A DNA stretch of 64,000 bases from Candidatus Saganbacteria bacterium. Its GTDB lineage: Bacteria; Margulisbacteria; WOR-1; O2-12-FULL-45-9. Below the pieces are notes generated by a model. The model had not been told where the DNA came from. It did not search any database and saw nothing but the letters and a program-made list of their open reading frames with translations. Both the position numbers and the translations under genes were made by a program. Shown piece by piece: positions 1-8,619 of this stretch; position 1 is the stretch's first letter, and the number at the start of each line of letters is the position of its first letter. The stretch spans positions 62,001 to 126,000 of the forward strand of contig JAFGDE010000008.1 of assembly GCA_016932255.1 (NCBI GenBank), in the 5' to 3' direction.

Positions 1-683
1 TTGCTCAGACCGTTACTTTAATCAAGGGCGGCGCTTCGCTGATCGGCGTGGTTATCCTATTGATCTCGTTCCTGATCATGATCATGGCAATAGTCGTGGT
101 CCAGGAAGGACAGCGGCGGATCCAGGTCCAATATGCCAAGCGGATAGTCGGCCGGAAAATGTACGGCGGGCAGAGCACTTTTATCCCGCTCAGGATCAAC
201 CAGGGCGGCGTTATCCCGATTATCTTCGCCTCATCGGTCCTGCTTTTTCCGGCAACGATCGCTCAGTTCATCCCGGCGCTACAGCCGATCGTCGGCTGGT
301 TCTCGCCTTCAGGCGGGCTGTACATGGTGTTCTTTTTCTTGTTGATCTTCTTTTTTACGTATTTTTATACCGCCATTACGTTCAACCCGGTCGAGCTGGC
401 GGATAACATCAAGAAGTACGGCGGGTTCATCATGGGGATCAGGCCTGGCAAGCCAACGGCCCAGTATCTGGAGTATGTGATCTCCAGGCTGACACTGGTT
501 GGTGCCCTGTTCCTGTCCGGCGTAGCCATTATCCCTGGCATAGTCGAGCGGTTGACCCATATCACTTCTTTTCAAGGATTGGGGTCAACTGCTTTGCTGA
601 TCGTGGTTGGCGTGGCCATGGACCTGGTCAGGCAGATCGAAACGCACCTGGTGACCCGGCAGTATGAGGGCCTGCTGGCATGA
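1..683 (+). CDS. secY: SecY preprotein translocase subunit, C-terminal part (5' truncated by window)
   Basis: This is the last ~226 residues of the channel subunit of the SecYEG translocon in the inner membrane. The reading frame is already open at base 3 and continues to a TGA at 681-683, so the start lies outside the window. Hydrophobic segments alternate with the basic cytoplasmic loop QEGQRRIQVQYAKR and the RPGKPTAQYLE region, both typical of SecY. The tail ends LVTRQYEGLLA. The adk start codon overlaps the stop (ATGA), as expected for translational coupling in the spc operon. Identification rests on motif memory and on the operon order secY-adk-map-infA. Confidence 0.95.
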   Translation, partial: AQTVTLIKGGASLIGVVILLISFLIMIMAIVVVQEGQRRIQVQYAKRIVGRKMYGGQSTFIPLRINQGGVIPIIFASSVLLFPATIAQFIPALQPIVGWFSPSGGLYMVFFFLLIFFFTYFYTAITFNPVELADNIKKYGGFIMGIRPGKPTAQYLEYVISRLTLVGALFLSGVAIIPGIVERLTHITSFQGLGSTALLIVVGVAMDLVRQIETHLVTRQYEGLLA

Positions 684-1336
684 TGAACTTGGTATTCTTC
701 GGCCCGCCGGGGTCCGGCAAGGGTACCCAGGCCAAGCTGCTGGCGGAGAAGCTTAAAACGCCGCATATCTCGCTGGGGGACATTCTGAGGGAAGAGGTCA
801 GGCAGGGCACAGAGATCGGCAAAAAGGCCGGCGAACTGATGAACGCGGGCAAGCTGGTGCCTGATGAGTTGACCATTGCCCTGACCAAGAAGAGGATCAG
901 CCAGCCGGACTGCAAACCCGGCTTTATTCTGGATGGCTATCCGCGCTCAGCGGCACAGGCTGAAGCGCTTGATGCCATGCTCAAAGAGCTTGGCTTGAAA
1001 CTTGATAAGGTCATTTACTTCAAGGTGGATGAAGATGCGGTGGTTGAAAGATTGTCCGGCCGGCGCAGTTGCAAGGCCTGCGGCGCGGTCTTTCACATGA
1101 AGTTCAAGCCGTCCAGGGTGGCAGGCAAATGCGACGCTTGCGGCGGTGAGCTTTACCAGAGAAAAGATGACGTTGAATCGGCGATCAGAACGCGTTTTGA
1201 AGTCTATGCCAAGCAGACCGAACCGCTGCTGGAACAGTATCAGCAAAGCGGCGTGCTGGCTGAGATAAACGCTGCGGCGCCGATCGAAGAGGTTTTTAAA
1301 CGGTTGCTGACCGTTATAGGATATGACGGGAATTAA
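680..1336 (+). CDS. adk: Adenylate kinase, zinc-lid type
   Basis: Adenylate kinase interconverts ATP + AMP and 2 ADP in the cytoplasm. The N-terminus carries the P-loop GPPGSGKGTQ (residues ~8-17), followed by the AMP-site segment LDGYPRS. The LID domain (~131-155) holds two Cys-x2-Cys pairs (CKACG and CDACG), so it should bind a structural zinc, unlike the shorter or Cys-free lids of many proteobacteria. The 218-aa length is normal. Two ATG codons are adjacent (680 and 683); the first overlaps the secY stop. The 3' end overlaps map by 14 nt, so the two are probably co-translated. Confidence 0.96.
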   Translation: MMNLVFFGPPGSGKGTQAKLLAEKLKTPHISLGDILREEVRQGTEIGKKAGELMNAGKLVPDELTIALTKKRISQPDCKPGFILDGYPRSAAQAEALDAMLKELGLKLDKVIYFKVDEDAVVERLSGRRSCKACGAVFHMKFKPSRVAGKCDACGGELYQRKDDVESAIRTRFEVYAKQTEPLLEQYQQSGVLAEINAAAPIEEVFKRLLTVIGYDGN

Positions 1337-2078
1337 AATTAAGACGGCCGAGGAGATCGAAAAGATCCGGCAGGCCTGTCGCATCGTGGCCCGGGCGCTT
1401 AAACTGACAGGTAAAGAGGTCCAGCCGGGGGTCACGACAGAGTACCTTGATAGTTTTGCGGAGAGGTTGATCAGGGAAGAGGGAGCGGACCCGGTCTTTA
1501 TCGGTTACCGCGGCTACCGCCACGCGACCTGCATGTCGGTCAATGAGGAGATCGTTCACGGCATTCCGGGGAACAAGGTCCTCAAAGAAGGCGACATCAT
1601 CGGCGTGGACATCGGCTCAAAGTTCGCCGGTTATTGCGGCGATACTGCGGCGACTTTCCCGGTCGGCGAGGTCTCCAAGAAAGTGGCCAAGCTGCTTAAA
1701 ACAGGGCAGGAAGCCCTGATAGCTGGGATCCGGCAGGCCAGGGCCGGCAATCATCTGGGAGATGTGTCCGCAGCGGTCCAGAAAGTGGCTGAGAGCAAAG
1801 GCTACAGCGTGGTCCGGGAGCTTTACGGGCACGGCATCGGCGCTGACTTGCACGAGGATCCGCTTGTTCCTAACTTCGGTCGGCCGGGCGAAGGGATTGA
1901 GCTGAAAGAAGGCATGGTCCTGGCCATTGAGCCGATGCTTAATCTGGGCGGCTGGCAGATCAGGACCTTATCGGATGGTTGGACGATAGTTACGGCCGAC
2001 AAGAGCCTGTCATGCCATTTTGAGCATACTGTTCTTATCACCGGCAAAGGGCCGGAGATACTGACAAGAAGAGATTAA
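1323..2078 (+). CDS. map: Type I methionine aminopeptidase
   Basis: This metallopeptidase removes the initiator Met from nascent proteins. The 251-aa product has the pita-bread fold ligand set: [14 protein letters not shown], the aspartates in [22 protein letters not shown] with the conserved His, AIEPML and HFEHTV with the metal-binding glutamates. It lacks the N-terminal zinc finger of eukaryotic forms. It starts inside the end of adk (14-nt overlap) and stops one base before infA, in the usual spc/alpha operon order. Confidence 0.96.
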   Translation: MTGIKIKTAEEIEKIRQACRIVARALKLTGKEVQPGVTTEYLDSFAERLIREEGADPVFIGYRGYRHATCMSVNEEIVHGIPGNKVLKEGDIIGVDIGSKFAGYCGDTAATFPVGEVSKKVAKLLKTGQEALIAGIRQARAGNHLGDVSAAVQKVAESKGYSVVRELYGHGIGADLHEDPLVPNFGRPGEGIELKEGMVLAIEPMLNLGGWQIRTLSDGWTIVTADKSLSCHFEHTVLITGKGPEILTRRD

Positions 2079-2079
2079 G

Positions 2080-2301
2080 ATGGTCAAGAACAAAGACGTT
2101 ATAGAGCTTGAAGGTGAAATAACCGAGGCTTTGCCCAACGCGATGTTCCGGGTAAAGCTTGAAACAGGTCAGCTGATCCTGGCGCATGTGTCGGGTAAGA
2201 TCCGACGCCACTGGATCAGGATCCTGCCGGGGGACAAGGTCAAAGTTGAACTCTCACCTTATGACCTGACCAGGGGCAGGATCACATACAGGATGAAGTA
2301 A
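2080..2301 (+). CDS. infA: Translation initiation factor IF-1
   Basis: A 73-aa OB-fold protein that binds the ribosomal A site of the 30S subunit during initiation. Recognisable stretches are [36 protein letters not shown] and LTRGRITYR. The length is exactly typical. It begins one nucleotide after the map stop and is followed by rpmJ after 12 nt. Confidence 0.97.
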   Translation: MVKNKDVIELEGEITEALPNAMFRVKLETGQLILAHVSGKIRRHWIRILPGDKVKVELSPYDLTRGRITYRMK

Positions 2302-2313
2302 AAGGAGACGGAT

Positions 2314-2427
2314 ATGAAGGTAAGAGCATCGGTCAAGAAAATGTGTGAAAAATGTAAAGTGGTCAGACGCCACGGCCGCGTTTATATCATTTGCGAGAAC
2401 CCGAAACACAAGCAAAGACAGGGTTGA
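2314..2427 (+). CDS. rpmJ: 50S ribosomal protein L36 (not in the ORF track)
   Basis: This 37-codon gene is too short for the ORF track. It encodes [17 protein letters not shown]...[10 protein letters not shown]. The CEKC pair with a later Cys and His gives the C4/C3H zinc-ribbon type of L36. An AAGGAG Shine-Dalgarno at 2302-2307 precedes the ATG. Its position between infA and rpsM is the standard one. Confidence 0.96.
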   Translation: MKVRASVKKMCEKCKVVRRHGRVYIICENPKHKQRQG

Positions 2428-2449
2428 TCAAGGAGGTTAAAACAAGGAT

Positions 2450-2830
2450 ATGGTCAGAATTGTAGGCGTTGATCTGCCGCCGAATAAGAGCATCAAGGTG
2501 GCTTTAACATATATTTATGGTATCGGAACCACGCTGTCACAGCAGATACTGGGCCAGGCTGGGGTTGACCCGTTCCACAAGGTCAAGGATTTAAGCGACG
2601 CAGAGGTCGTGGCCATTCGCGACGCGATCAAGAACTTTCCGGTCGAAGGCGATCTGCGCAAGGAGATCTCTTTAGCGATCAAACGGCTGGTCGAGATTGG
2701 GACCTACCGCGGTTCCAGGCACCGCAAAGGCCTGCCTTGCCGCGGTCAACGCACCAAGACCAACGGCCGGACACGCAGAGGCAAACGCAAAACGGTCGGC
2801 CTGGGCAAGGGTAAAGAGGAGGAGAAATAA
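2450..2830 (+). CDS. rpsM: 30S ribosomal protein S13
   Basis: A 126-aa ribosomal protein of the 30S head that contacts the A- and P-site tRNAs. It begins [21 protein letters not shown]. The C-terminal basic tail carries [22 protein letters not shown]-like sequence typical of S13. An AAGGAGG lies 9 nt before the ATG. It is followed by rpsK after 9 nt. Confidence 0.97.
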   Translation: MVRIVGVDLPPNKSIKVALTYIYGIGTTLSQQILGQAGVDPFHKVKDLSDAEVVAIRDAIKNFPVEGDLRKEISLAIKRLVEIGTYRGSRHRKGLPCRGQRTKTNGRTRRGKRKTVGLGKGKEEEK

Positions 2831-2839
2831 AGATCAATC

Positions 2840-3235
2840 ATGGCTGAACAAAAGGAAAAAACGATAAAAAGAAAGAAACACAAAAAAGTGGCTGCTCTGG
2901 GGGTTGCCCATATCAAGGCCACCTTTAACAATACGATCGTTACTATTACCGATGATAATGGCGGCGTTGTTGCCTGGGCCTCGGCGGGTGGCGTGGGTTT
3001 TAAAGGGACCAAGAAAGGCACTCCTTTTGCTGCTTCTTCCGCGGCTGAACTGGCTGCACATAAAGCGATCGAGATGGGCATGCGCGAGGTCAATGTTCTG
3101 GTCAAAGGCCCTGGTTCAGGCCGCGAGACCGCGATCAGGGCTTTGCAGGCGGCCGGGCTTGAAGTGAACTCCATAAAGGATGTTACACCCATCCCCCATA
3201 ATGGCTGCCGTCCTCCGAAAAGGAGAAGGGTCTAA
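2840..3235 (+). CDS. rpsK: 30S ribosomal protein S11
   Basis: A 131-aa protein of the 30S platform near the Shine-Dalgarno duplex. The signatures [36 protein letters not shown] and [18 protein letters not shown] match S11 closely. The stop codon shares one base with the rpsD start (TAATG). Confidence 0.97.
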   Translation: MAEQKEKTIKRKKHKKVAALGVAHIKATFNNTIVTITDDNGGVVAWASAGGVGFKGTKKGTPFAASSAAELAAHKAIEMGMREVNVLVKGPGSGRETAIRALQAAGLEVNSIKDVTPIPHNGCRPPKRRRV

Positions 3236-3852
3236 TGGGAAGACATACTACTGCCAGCTGTAAACTGTGCCGCCGGGAAAAGGAAAAACTCTTCCTTAAA
3301 GGCGAAAAATGCTACACCGAAAAGTGTCCCTTCAGCCGCCGTTCATACGCTCCGGGGCAGCACGGCCGCCTGCCGCTTAGGGTCTCTGAGTATGGTATCC
3401 GGCTGCGCGAAAAGCAGAAGGCCCGGCGCATATACGGCCTGACCGAGCGGCAGTTCGAGGGCTATTTTGACAAGGCCTCCAGCCGCAAAGGCGCCACGGG
3501 CAATAAATTGCTTGAATATCTCGAGCGCAGGTTAGATAACGTTGTTTTCCGTCTGGGTTTTGCTCCGTCCCGCCAGGCAGCCAGACAACTGGTGCGCCAC
3601 GGCGGCATTGATGTAAATGGGACCAAGACCAATATCCCGGCCTTTCAGACCAAGCCGGGCGATCTGATCAAAGTTAGGCCGAAACGGGTCGCGCTGGTCA
3701 AGGTGCATCAGGAAAAGGCCAATGATTATGCGCCGCCTGCCTGGCTGACGCTGAAGACCGAGAACGAAGGGCAGGTCGCATCATTGCCGAAACGCGAAGA
3801 GATCGATACGGTTCTGGAAGAACATTTGATCGTTGAGTATTACTCGCGCTAA
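3235..3852 (+). CDS. rpsD: 30S ribosomal protein S4, zinc-binding form
   Basis: A 205-aa assembly-initiating 30S protein. The N-terminus carries four cysteines (CKLC and CYTEKC), indicating the zinc-binding paralogue type of S4 rather than the Cys-free form. The S4 RNA-binding domain follows (LDNVVFRLGFAPSRQAARQ, then VRHGGIDVNG). It lies between rpsK and rpoA, so it may also carry the autoregulatory role S4 has in other bacteria; no regulatory structure was identified here. Confidence 0.97.
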   Translation: MGRHTTASCKLCRREKEKLFLKGEKCYTEKCPFSRRSYAPGQHGRLPLRVSEYGIRLREKQKARRIYGLTERQFEGYFDKASSRKGATGNKLLEYLERRLDNVVFRLGFAPSRQAARQLVRHGGIDVNGTKTNIPAFQTKPGDLIKVRPKRVALVKVHQEKANDYAPPAWLTLKTENEGQVASLPKREEIDTVLEEHLIVEYYSR

Positions 3853-3870
3853 TAAGGAGGCAGGAACAAA

Positions 3871-4818
3871 ATGATAACGATCGGAGAAAAACCCTGGGTC
3901 AGGTCTGCGGAGAGCACGGATACTTTCGGTCAGTTTGTGGTCGAGCCGCTGGAGCGCGGCTTTGGAGCGACCCTGGGGAATGCCCTAAGAAGAGTGCTGC
4001 TTTCGTCCCTTTATGGTGCTTCCGTCACGGCTGTAAAGGTCCAAGGGATCTCCCATCCCTTTGCTACCATGCCCGGCGTGGTCGAGAATATGCTGCAGGT
4101 CATGCTTAACCTCAAGGAAGTGGTCATCCGTTGCCATTCGGAGCAGCCAAAGACCGTGACCATAAAAGCCAAAGGCAAGGGTGAGGTCAAAGCCGGCGAT
4201 ATCGAACATGATGCAGAGATAGAGATCGTCAATCCCGATCTTAAAATCGCGACCCTTGACAGTTCCGGAAAACTGGAGATGGAGCTGATCGTTGAACGCG
4301 GGCGCGGCTATGTTTCAGCCGAGCGCAATAAAAAGCCGAACCTGCCGGTCGGCTTTATCCCGACCGATTCGATCTTCACCCCCGTGCTCAAAGTGAATCT
4401 GTCGGTCGAAGAGGTCCGCGTTGGCCAGGAGATCAATTATGACCGTCTGGTACTCTCGGTCTGGACCAACGGCAGCATTAAACCTGAAGAAGCGGTCAAG
4501 GAAAGCGCGAAGATCCTAGCCAGGCATGTAGACCTGTTTGTCCATCTGGGCGAAAAAGGCGAGATACTCGGCATGGAACAAGAGAAGAAATCAGATGTGC
4601 CTGAGTCGATCCTGGAAATGTCCATTGAGGACTTGGAACTTTCCGCCAGGTCGCTCAACTGTCTCAAGAAAGCCCAGGTCAAGACCGTGGGCGAACTAAT
4701 CGCCAATTCAGAGGCCGACCTGATGAAGTTCAAGAACTTCGGCCAGAAATCGCTGGATGAGGTTAGGGAGAAACTGACGGAATACAAATTGGCGTTAAAG
4801 GGAGAGAAAGCAGAGTGA
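3871..4818 (+). CDS. rpoA: RNA polymerase alpha subunit
   Basis: The 315-aa alpha subunit starts assembly of RNA polymerase and contacts upstream promoter DNA. The N-terminal dimerisation domain (1 to ~230) includes VEPLERGFGATLGNALRRVLL. The C-terminal domain (~253-300) has the helix-hairpin-helix segment ELSARSLNCLKKAQVKTVGE used for UP-element binding. An AAGGAGG sits before the ATG. The stop overlaps the GTG start of rplQ by 4 nt. Confidence 0.97.
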   Translation: MITIGEKPWVRSAESTDTFGQFVVEPLERGFGATLGNALRRVLLSSLYGASVTAVKVQGISHPFATMPGVVENMLQVMLNLKEVVIRCHSEQPKTVTIKAKGKGEVKAGDIEHDAEIEIVNPDLKIATLDSSGKLEMELIVERGRGYVSAERNKKPNLPVGFIPTDSIFTPVLKVNLSVEEVRVGQEINYDRLVLSVWTNGSIKPEEAVKESAKILARHVDLFVHLGEKGEILGMEQEKKSDVPESILEMSIEDLELSARSLNCLKKAQVKTVGELIANSEADLMKFKNFGQKSLDEVREKLTEYKLALKGEKAE

Positions 4819-5165
4819 GACACAGTAAAGGCAATAAAAAACTGGGCAGGCCGACCGACCAGCGGCTGGCTATGCTAAAAAGCATTGTCCGTTCCCTGTT
4901 CCTGCACGGCAAGGTCAATGTGACCCTGGCGCGGGCCAAACAGGCCAGGAGACTGGCCGAGAAACTGATCGCCATATCCAAGACAAATTCTCTGGCGGCC
5001 CGGCGTCAGGTAGAGTCGATCATGGGCGAGAAGGCGATCACTTCGACCATTTTCAAGACGATACCGGACCGCTTCGAAGGCAGGGCGGGCGGGTACACGC
5101 GGATCATTAAAACAGGCAGCCGCAAGGGCGATGCTGCGCCGATGGCGGTCCTGGAATTACTCTGA
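4815..5165 (+). CDS. rplQ: 50S ribosomal protein L17
   Basis: A 116-aa protein near the peptide exit tunnel. It starts at GTG (4815) inside the rpoA stop (GTGA overlap). Typical motifs are [31 protein letters not shown] and the C-terminal [20 protein letters not shown]. It closes the alpha operon order; rplM follows after 20 nt without an obvious terminator. Confidence 0.97.
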   Translation: MRHSKGNKKLGRPTDQRLAMLKSIVRSLFLHGKVNVTLARAKQARRLAEKLIAISKTNSLAARRQVESIMGEKAITSTIFKTIPDRFEGRAGGYTRIIKTGSRKGDAAPMAVLELL

Positions 5166-5185
5166 ACAAGGAGCTTGGTCAAGGG

Positions 5186-5623
5186 ATGAAGAAGAATAAA
5201 ACCACTTACGAGAAAAAAGAAACGGTCAAGCGCGACTGGTATCAGGTCGATGCTTCAGGCAAGATATTGGGGCGGCTTTCGACCAAAGTTGCCGCGTATC
5301 TCCGGGGCAAACATAAGCCCAGCTTTACACCGCATGTTGACTGTGGTGACAACGTGATCGTTGTCAATGCCGCTAAAATCAGGTTCACGGGCAATAAGGC
5401 CAAGGAGAAGATCTATTTTTCTCATTCCGGTTATCCGGGCGGGGCCAGGTATACAACACTCGAAGAAATGATGAATAAAGACCCTGCCAGGGTGATTGAA
5501 CATTCAATTTCCGGTATGCTGCCCAAAGGCAGGCTGGGGAGAAAGATGCTGAAAAAACTGAAAGTTTATGCGGATGATAAGCATCCGCACCGGGCGCAAA
5601 AGATCCAGGAACTTAAAGTCTGA
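5186..5623 (+). CDS. rplM: 50S ribosomal protein L13
   Basis: A 145-aa early-assembly 50S protein. It carries [21 protein letters not shown], the DNVIVVNA segment and HSGYPGG. It pairs with rpsI as in nearly all bacteria. Compared with the Bacillus-type order, truA is not between rplQ and rplM but lies downstream at 7767. Confidence 0.97.
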   Translation: MKKNKTTYEKKETVKRDWYQVDASGKILGRLSTKVAAYLRGKHKPSFTPHVDCGDNVIVVNAAKIRFTGNKAKEKIYFSHSGYPGGARYTTLEEMMNKDPARVIEHSISGMLPKGRLGRKMLKKLKVYADDKHPHRAQKIQELKV

Positions 5624-5660
5624 TCGCTTGACGGCGCCTGGGACTGATACGGAGGTTTAA

Positions 5661-6185
5661 ATGGCGGAAAAGAAAAAGACCAGAACGAAGAAAAAAGAGA
5701 CCAAATCGGCGCTGCCGGCTGCCAAAGCGGCTAAACCGGTTGAACCGAAGGCGGTTGCCCCGGCGCAGAAAAAGACGCAGGTAAAGGCGCCCAAAGGCCA
5801 TAAATACTACGGCACGGGCAGGCGCAAGGAAGCGATTGCCCGGGTTTGGCTCAAGCCCGGCAGCGGCGCTATTACGCTCAATGGTCAAACAATGTCCGAC
5901 TATCTATGCAACCGCAAGGTCTTGGAGTTCAAGGTCACCCGCCCGCTGGCCGTGACCAATACACGAACAAGTTATGATGTGTTTGCTGAATCTTTTGGCG
6001 GCGGGATCCCGGGCCAGGCTGACGCCATTGCCCTGGGGATAGCCCGAGCCCTGCTTGAGGTCAGCCCCGATCTTCGGATCAAATTGAAGCGAGAAGGTTT
6101 GTTGAGGCGTGATCCGCGCATGAAAGAACGCAAGAAATACGGTCTCAAACGCGCCCGCAGAGCGTTCCAGTACACCAAGAGGTAA
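5661..6185 (+). CDS. rpsI: 30S ribosomal protein S9 with Lys/Ala/Pro-rich N-terminal extension
   Basis: The S9 core starts near residue 50 ([16 protein letters not shown]) and ends in the invariant [16 protein letters not shown] tail that reaches the P-site tRNA. At 174 aa it is about 45 residues longer than usual S9. The extra N-terminus is low-complexity ([19 protein letters not shown]...). The start is supported by GGAGG before the ATG and by continuous in-frame coding, so the extension appears genuine. Confidence 0.96.
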   Translation: MAEKKKTRTKKKETKSALPAAKAAKPVEPKAVAPAQKKTQVKAPKGHKYYGTGRRKEAIARVWLKPGSGAITLNGQTMSDYLCNRKVLEFKVTRPLAVTNTRTSYDVFAESFGGGIPGQADAIALGIARALLEVSPDLRIKLKREGLLRRDPRMKERKKYGLKRARRAFQYTKR

Positions 6186-6190
6186 TCAGG

Positions 6191-6541
6191 ATGCCAAAAG
6201 GGAAAATGAGCAAGGAACGGTATCGCCATTATGATGATTTCCGTGCTCCTAAAAAGATCGAAGAAGGCGGCTTGATCCGGCTCTCCGGTCAATTCCTGCT
6301 CGATCATGAGGAAGAACTGCTCAGCCTGATCCGGCGTGAAGGCAAGCTGGCTGAAGAGCGCAACCCTGACCATAAAATCGTGAATATAGAGAAAGCGGAT
6401 GGTGCGATAACGGTCAGTATTTCAGAGCATAATCTGGCTATGCATATTGGCAAGGCGCTGTCCCGCGCTTACAAAGGCGAACACGCTTATAAATTCCTGA
6501 ACGGAGAAAAATACGTTGAGGTCGACTGGAAAAGGGATTAA
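6191..6541 (+). CDS. BCAM0308-like protein lacking the zinc ribbon
   Basis: A 116-aa basic protein that starts 5 nt after rpsI and is probably co-transcribed with it. The C-terminal two thirds (LIRLSGQFLLDHEEELLSLI, SISEHNLAMHIGKALSRAYKG, then EVDWKRD) resemble, from memory, the C-terminal region of the BCAM0308/NMD3-like family. That family normally begins with a CxxC zinc ribbon; none is present here, because the N-terminus is a short basic stretch without cysteine. Function is unknown. Its place beside ribosomal proteins suggests a translation-related role, which is inference only. Confidence 0.55.
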   Translation: MPKGKMSKERYRHYDDFRAPKKIEEGGLIRLSGQFLLDHEEELLSLIRREGKLAEERNPDHKIVNIEKADGAITVSISEHNLAMHIGKALSRAYKGEHAYKFLNGEKYVEVDWKRD

Positions 6542-6588
6542 TTCCCAGGCCTAAAACACCTCCAGCTATTCCTTTACCGTAGGCTTTA

Positions 6589-6597
6589 TGCTATAAT
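6589..6597 (+). promoter_or_regulatory. Extended -10 promoter of the aminotransferase gene
   Basis: TGCTATAAT matches the extended -10 consensus (TGnTATAAT) 37 nt before the ATG at 6635. No good -35 is seen at 17 nt, as is common with extended -10 promoters. AAAGGGG at 6620-6626 is the likely ribosome-binding site, so this mRNA has a leader. Confidence 0.6.
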
Positions 6598-6634
6598 TTT
6601 AGCTTCATTTTCTTAAAAGAAAGGGGTTATTGAA

Positions 6635-7795
6635 ATGACTGATAAAAAACCGATGAAACAACTGCTGATGATCCCTGGCCCCACGCCTATCCCAACAAGG
6701 ATACTAGCCGCGATGAACCACGAGATGATCGGCCACCGGGGCCCGATCTTTTCTAAGATCCTGGGTGAGGTGATCGAAGGCCTGAAATGGGCCTATCAGA
6801 CAAAGAACGATGTCATGGTCTATCCCTGCTCCGGCACCGGCGGCATGGAAGCGGCCATCGTTAACGTGCTTTCACCCGGCGATAAGACCCTGCACGTTAA
6901 TATCGGCAATTTCGGGGCCCGCTGGATCAAGATCGCCAAGGCTTACGGCGCTGAGGTGACCGATCTGATGGTTGAGCGCGGCAAGGCCTGCGATCCTAAA
7001 GTCTTGGAAGCTGAACTGGCCAAGGATAAAAAGAAGGAATTCAAGGCCGTTTTTCTGCAGCAGAACGAGACATCGACCGGCGTTCTAAATGATGTCAAAG
7101 CTCTGGCTGAAGTCGTGCATCGATCGCACCCGGACGCCCTTGTTATCGTTGACGCTGTTTCCGGGTTGCTGGCTGCCGATCTTAATACAGACGCATGGGG
7201 ACTGGATGTGGTTGTCTCCGGCTCGCAAAAAGCCTTTATGGTGCCGCCCGGTATTGCCGCCGTTTCAATGTCGGCCAAGGCCTGGAAAGCTTATGAAAGT
7301 TCGACCATGCCAAAACATTACTGGGATGTCAAGATGCAGAAGAAATTCGCTGATAAAGGCCAGACCTATACGACGCCGCCTGAATCGATCGTTTTCGGCA
7401 TGCATGAAGCCATCAAGATGATCCGCGAGGAAGGCCTGGAGAACATCTTCAAGCGCCACGAGAACAACAAGAACATCGTGCGCAGCGCTTTCAAGGCCAT
7501 CGGCTGCAAGCTTTTGGCCGAAGACAGCTGCGCTTCTCCGGCCGTGACAGCGATCTTCCCGCTGCCGGGCATTGACGCTGAAAAGGTTCGCTCTGAGATC
7601 CGCAGTCAGTTCGGGGTCGAGCTGGCGCCGGGGCAGGGGGATCTTAAGGGCAAACTGTTCCGCATCGGCCATCTGGGCTATGTTGACAAGCTCGATCTAG
7701 TCGCCGCAGTAGGCGCGATCGAATTGCTCTTTAGCCGGATGGGCGCCAAGATCGAGATCGGCAAGGGTGTCAAAGCAGCGCTCGAACAGATCTAG
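6635..7795 (+). CDS. Class V aminotransferase, probable serine-pathway transaminase
   Basis: A 386-aa PLP enzyme of the alanine-glyoxylate / serine-pyruvate aminotransferase family. It begins with MIPGPTPIPTRILAAMNHEMIGHRGP-type sequence. The PLP Schiff-base lysine is in VVSGSQKAFMVPPG (about residue 199), and IVDAVSG supplies the ring-stacking aspartate region. serA lies 0.8 kb downstream. By analogy with Thermotoga, where such an enzyme sits next to serA, it may act in place of SerC or make serine/glycine by another transamination. It overlaps truA by 29 nt. The exact substrate is not deducible. Confidence 0.85.
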   Translation: MTDKKPMKQLLMIPGPTPIPTRILAAMNHEMIGHRGPIFSKILGEVIEGLKWAYQTKNDVMVYPCSGTGGMEAAIVNVLSPGDKTLHVNIGNFGARWIKIAKAYGAEVTDLMVERGKACDPKVLEAELAKDKKKEFKAVFLQQNETSTGVLNDVKALAEVVHRSHPDALVIVDAVSGLLAADLNTDAWGLDVVVSGSQKAFMVPPGIAAVSMSAKAWKAYESSTMPKHYWDVKMQKKFADKGQTYTTPPESIVFGMHEAIKMIREEGLENIFKRHENNKNIVRSAFKAIGCKLLAEDSCASPAVTAIFPLPGIDAEKVRSEIRSQFGVELAPGQGDLKGKLFRIGHLGYVDKLDLVAAVGAIELLFSRMGAKIEIGKGVKAALEQI

Positions 7796-8564
7796 AGCCG
7801 AGACTAGAAATCTCAAGCTAAAGCTGGCTTATGACGGGAGCGCCTTTTCAGGCCTGGAGCTCCAGCCCGGCTGTTCCACCGTCCGCGGTGAACTGGAAAA
7901 AGCTCTGCAGCAGCTCTTCCGCAAAGAGATAAAGATCATCACCGCTTCTCGCACTGATGCCGGGGTCCATGCCCGGGCTCAAGCGGTAAATTTTTATCTC
8001 GATAATAAGATCGCACCGGAAAAACTTATGGCCGCGCTCAATACAAAACTGCCGCCGGCCTTGCGCGTTCTTTCCGCTCGGCAGGTCAGCGGTCATTTTC
8101 ATTCGCGCTACAATGCAAAATACAAGGAATATGAGTATTTGATCTTTAACGGCAAAGTTTTGCCGCCCGCTTATCGCGATTTTGTCTGGCATATCCGTCA
8201 ACCCATTGATATTAAAGCTATGCAGCGTGCGGCAGCTGCTTTTTCCGGTTCTCATGATTTTTCATCTTTTTGTGCTGCCCATTCCGATGACAGGGATTTT
8301 GTCCGTGTGATGCACAAGATTGTCCTTGGCCGGCGTCAGCTCCAGCTCTGGCAAGGGCCCAAGCTCAAGGTCATCAGTTTTTATGTCCGCGGCAACGGCT
8401 TTTTATATAAAATGGTGCGCAATATGGTCGGCACGCTGGTAGAAGTGGGGGAGGGTAGATTGCGCGCTGAGGACATTCCGGGGATCATCAAGGCCCGGGA
8501 CCGTAAGGCGGCCGGCCGCACCGCGCCGGCGCACGGTCTCTGCTTGCTCAAGGTCGGCTATTAG
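7767..8564 (+). CDS. truA: tRNA pseudouridine(38-40) synthase TruA
   Basis: TruA isomerises uridines 38-40 in the anticodon arm of tRNAs. The catalytic Asp is in SRTDAGVHARAQ (about D64). LKLAYDGSAFSG near the N-terminus and YKMVRNMVGTLVEVGEGR near the C-terminus are family hallmarks. The GTG start at 7767 lies inside the 3' end of the aminotransferase gene. No in-frame ATG precedes the conserved LKLAYDG segment, so GTG is preferred. The serA -35 element lies within the last codons. Confidence 0.93.
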   Translation: MSKQRSNRSRAETRNLKLKLAYDGSAFSGLELQPGCSTVRGELEKALQQLFRKEIKIITASRTDAGVHARAQAVNFYLDNKIAPEKLMAALNTKLPPALRVLSARQVSGHFHSRYNAKYKEYEYLIFNGKVLPPAYRDFVWHIRQPIDIKAMQRAAAAFSGSHDFSSFCAAHSDDRDFVRVMHKIVLGRRQLQLWQGPKLKVISFYVRGNGFLYKMVRNMVGTLVEVGEGRLRAEDIPGIIKARDRKAAGRTAPAHGLCLLKVGY

Positions 8565-8572
8565 TGTATAAT
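8544..8572 (+). promoter_or_regulatory. serA promoter
   Basis: TTGCTC (8544-8549), a 17-bp spacer and TATAAT (8567-8572) form a good sigma-70 type promoter. The -35 lies inside the end of truA. An AAGGAG ribosome-binding site precedes the serA ATG at 8620. Confidence 0.7.
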
Positions 8573-8619
8573 GTCCATAGATTGTGATTTGATTCACAAA
8601 CTATAAGGAGTGGTGAACC

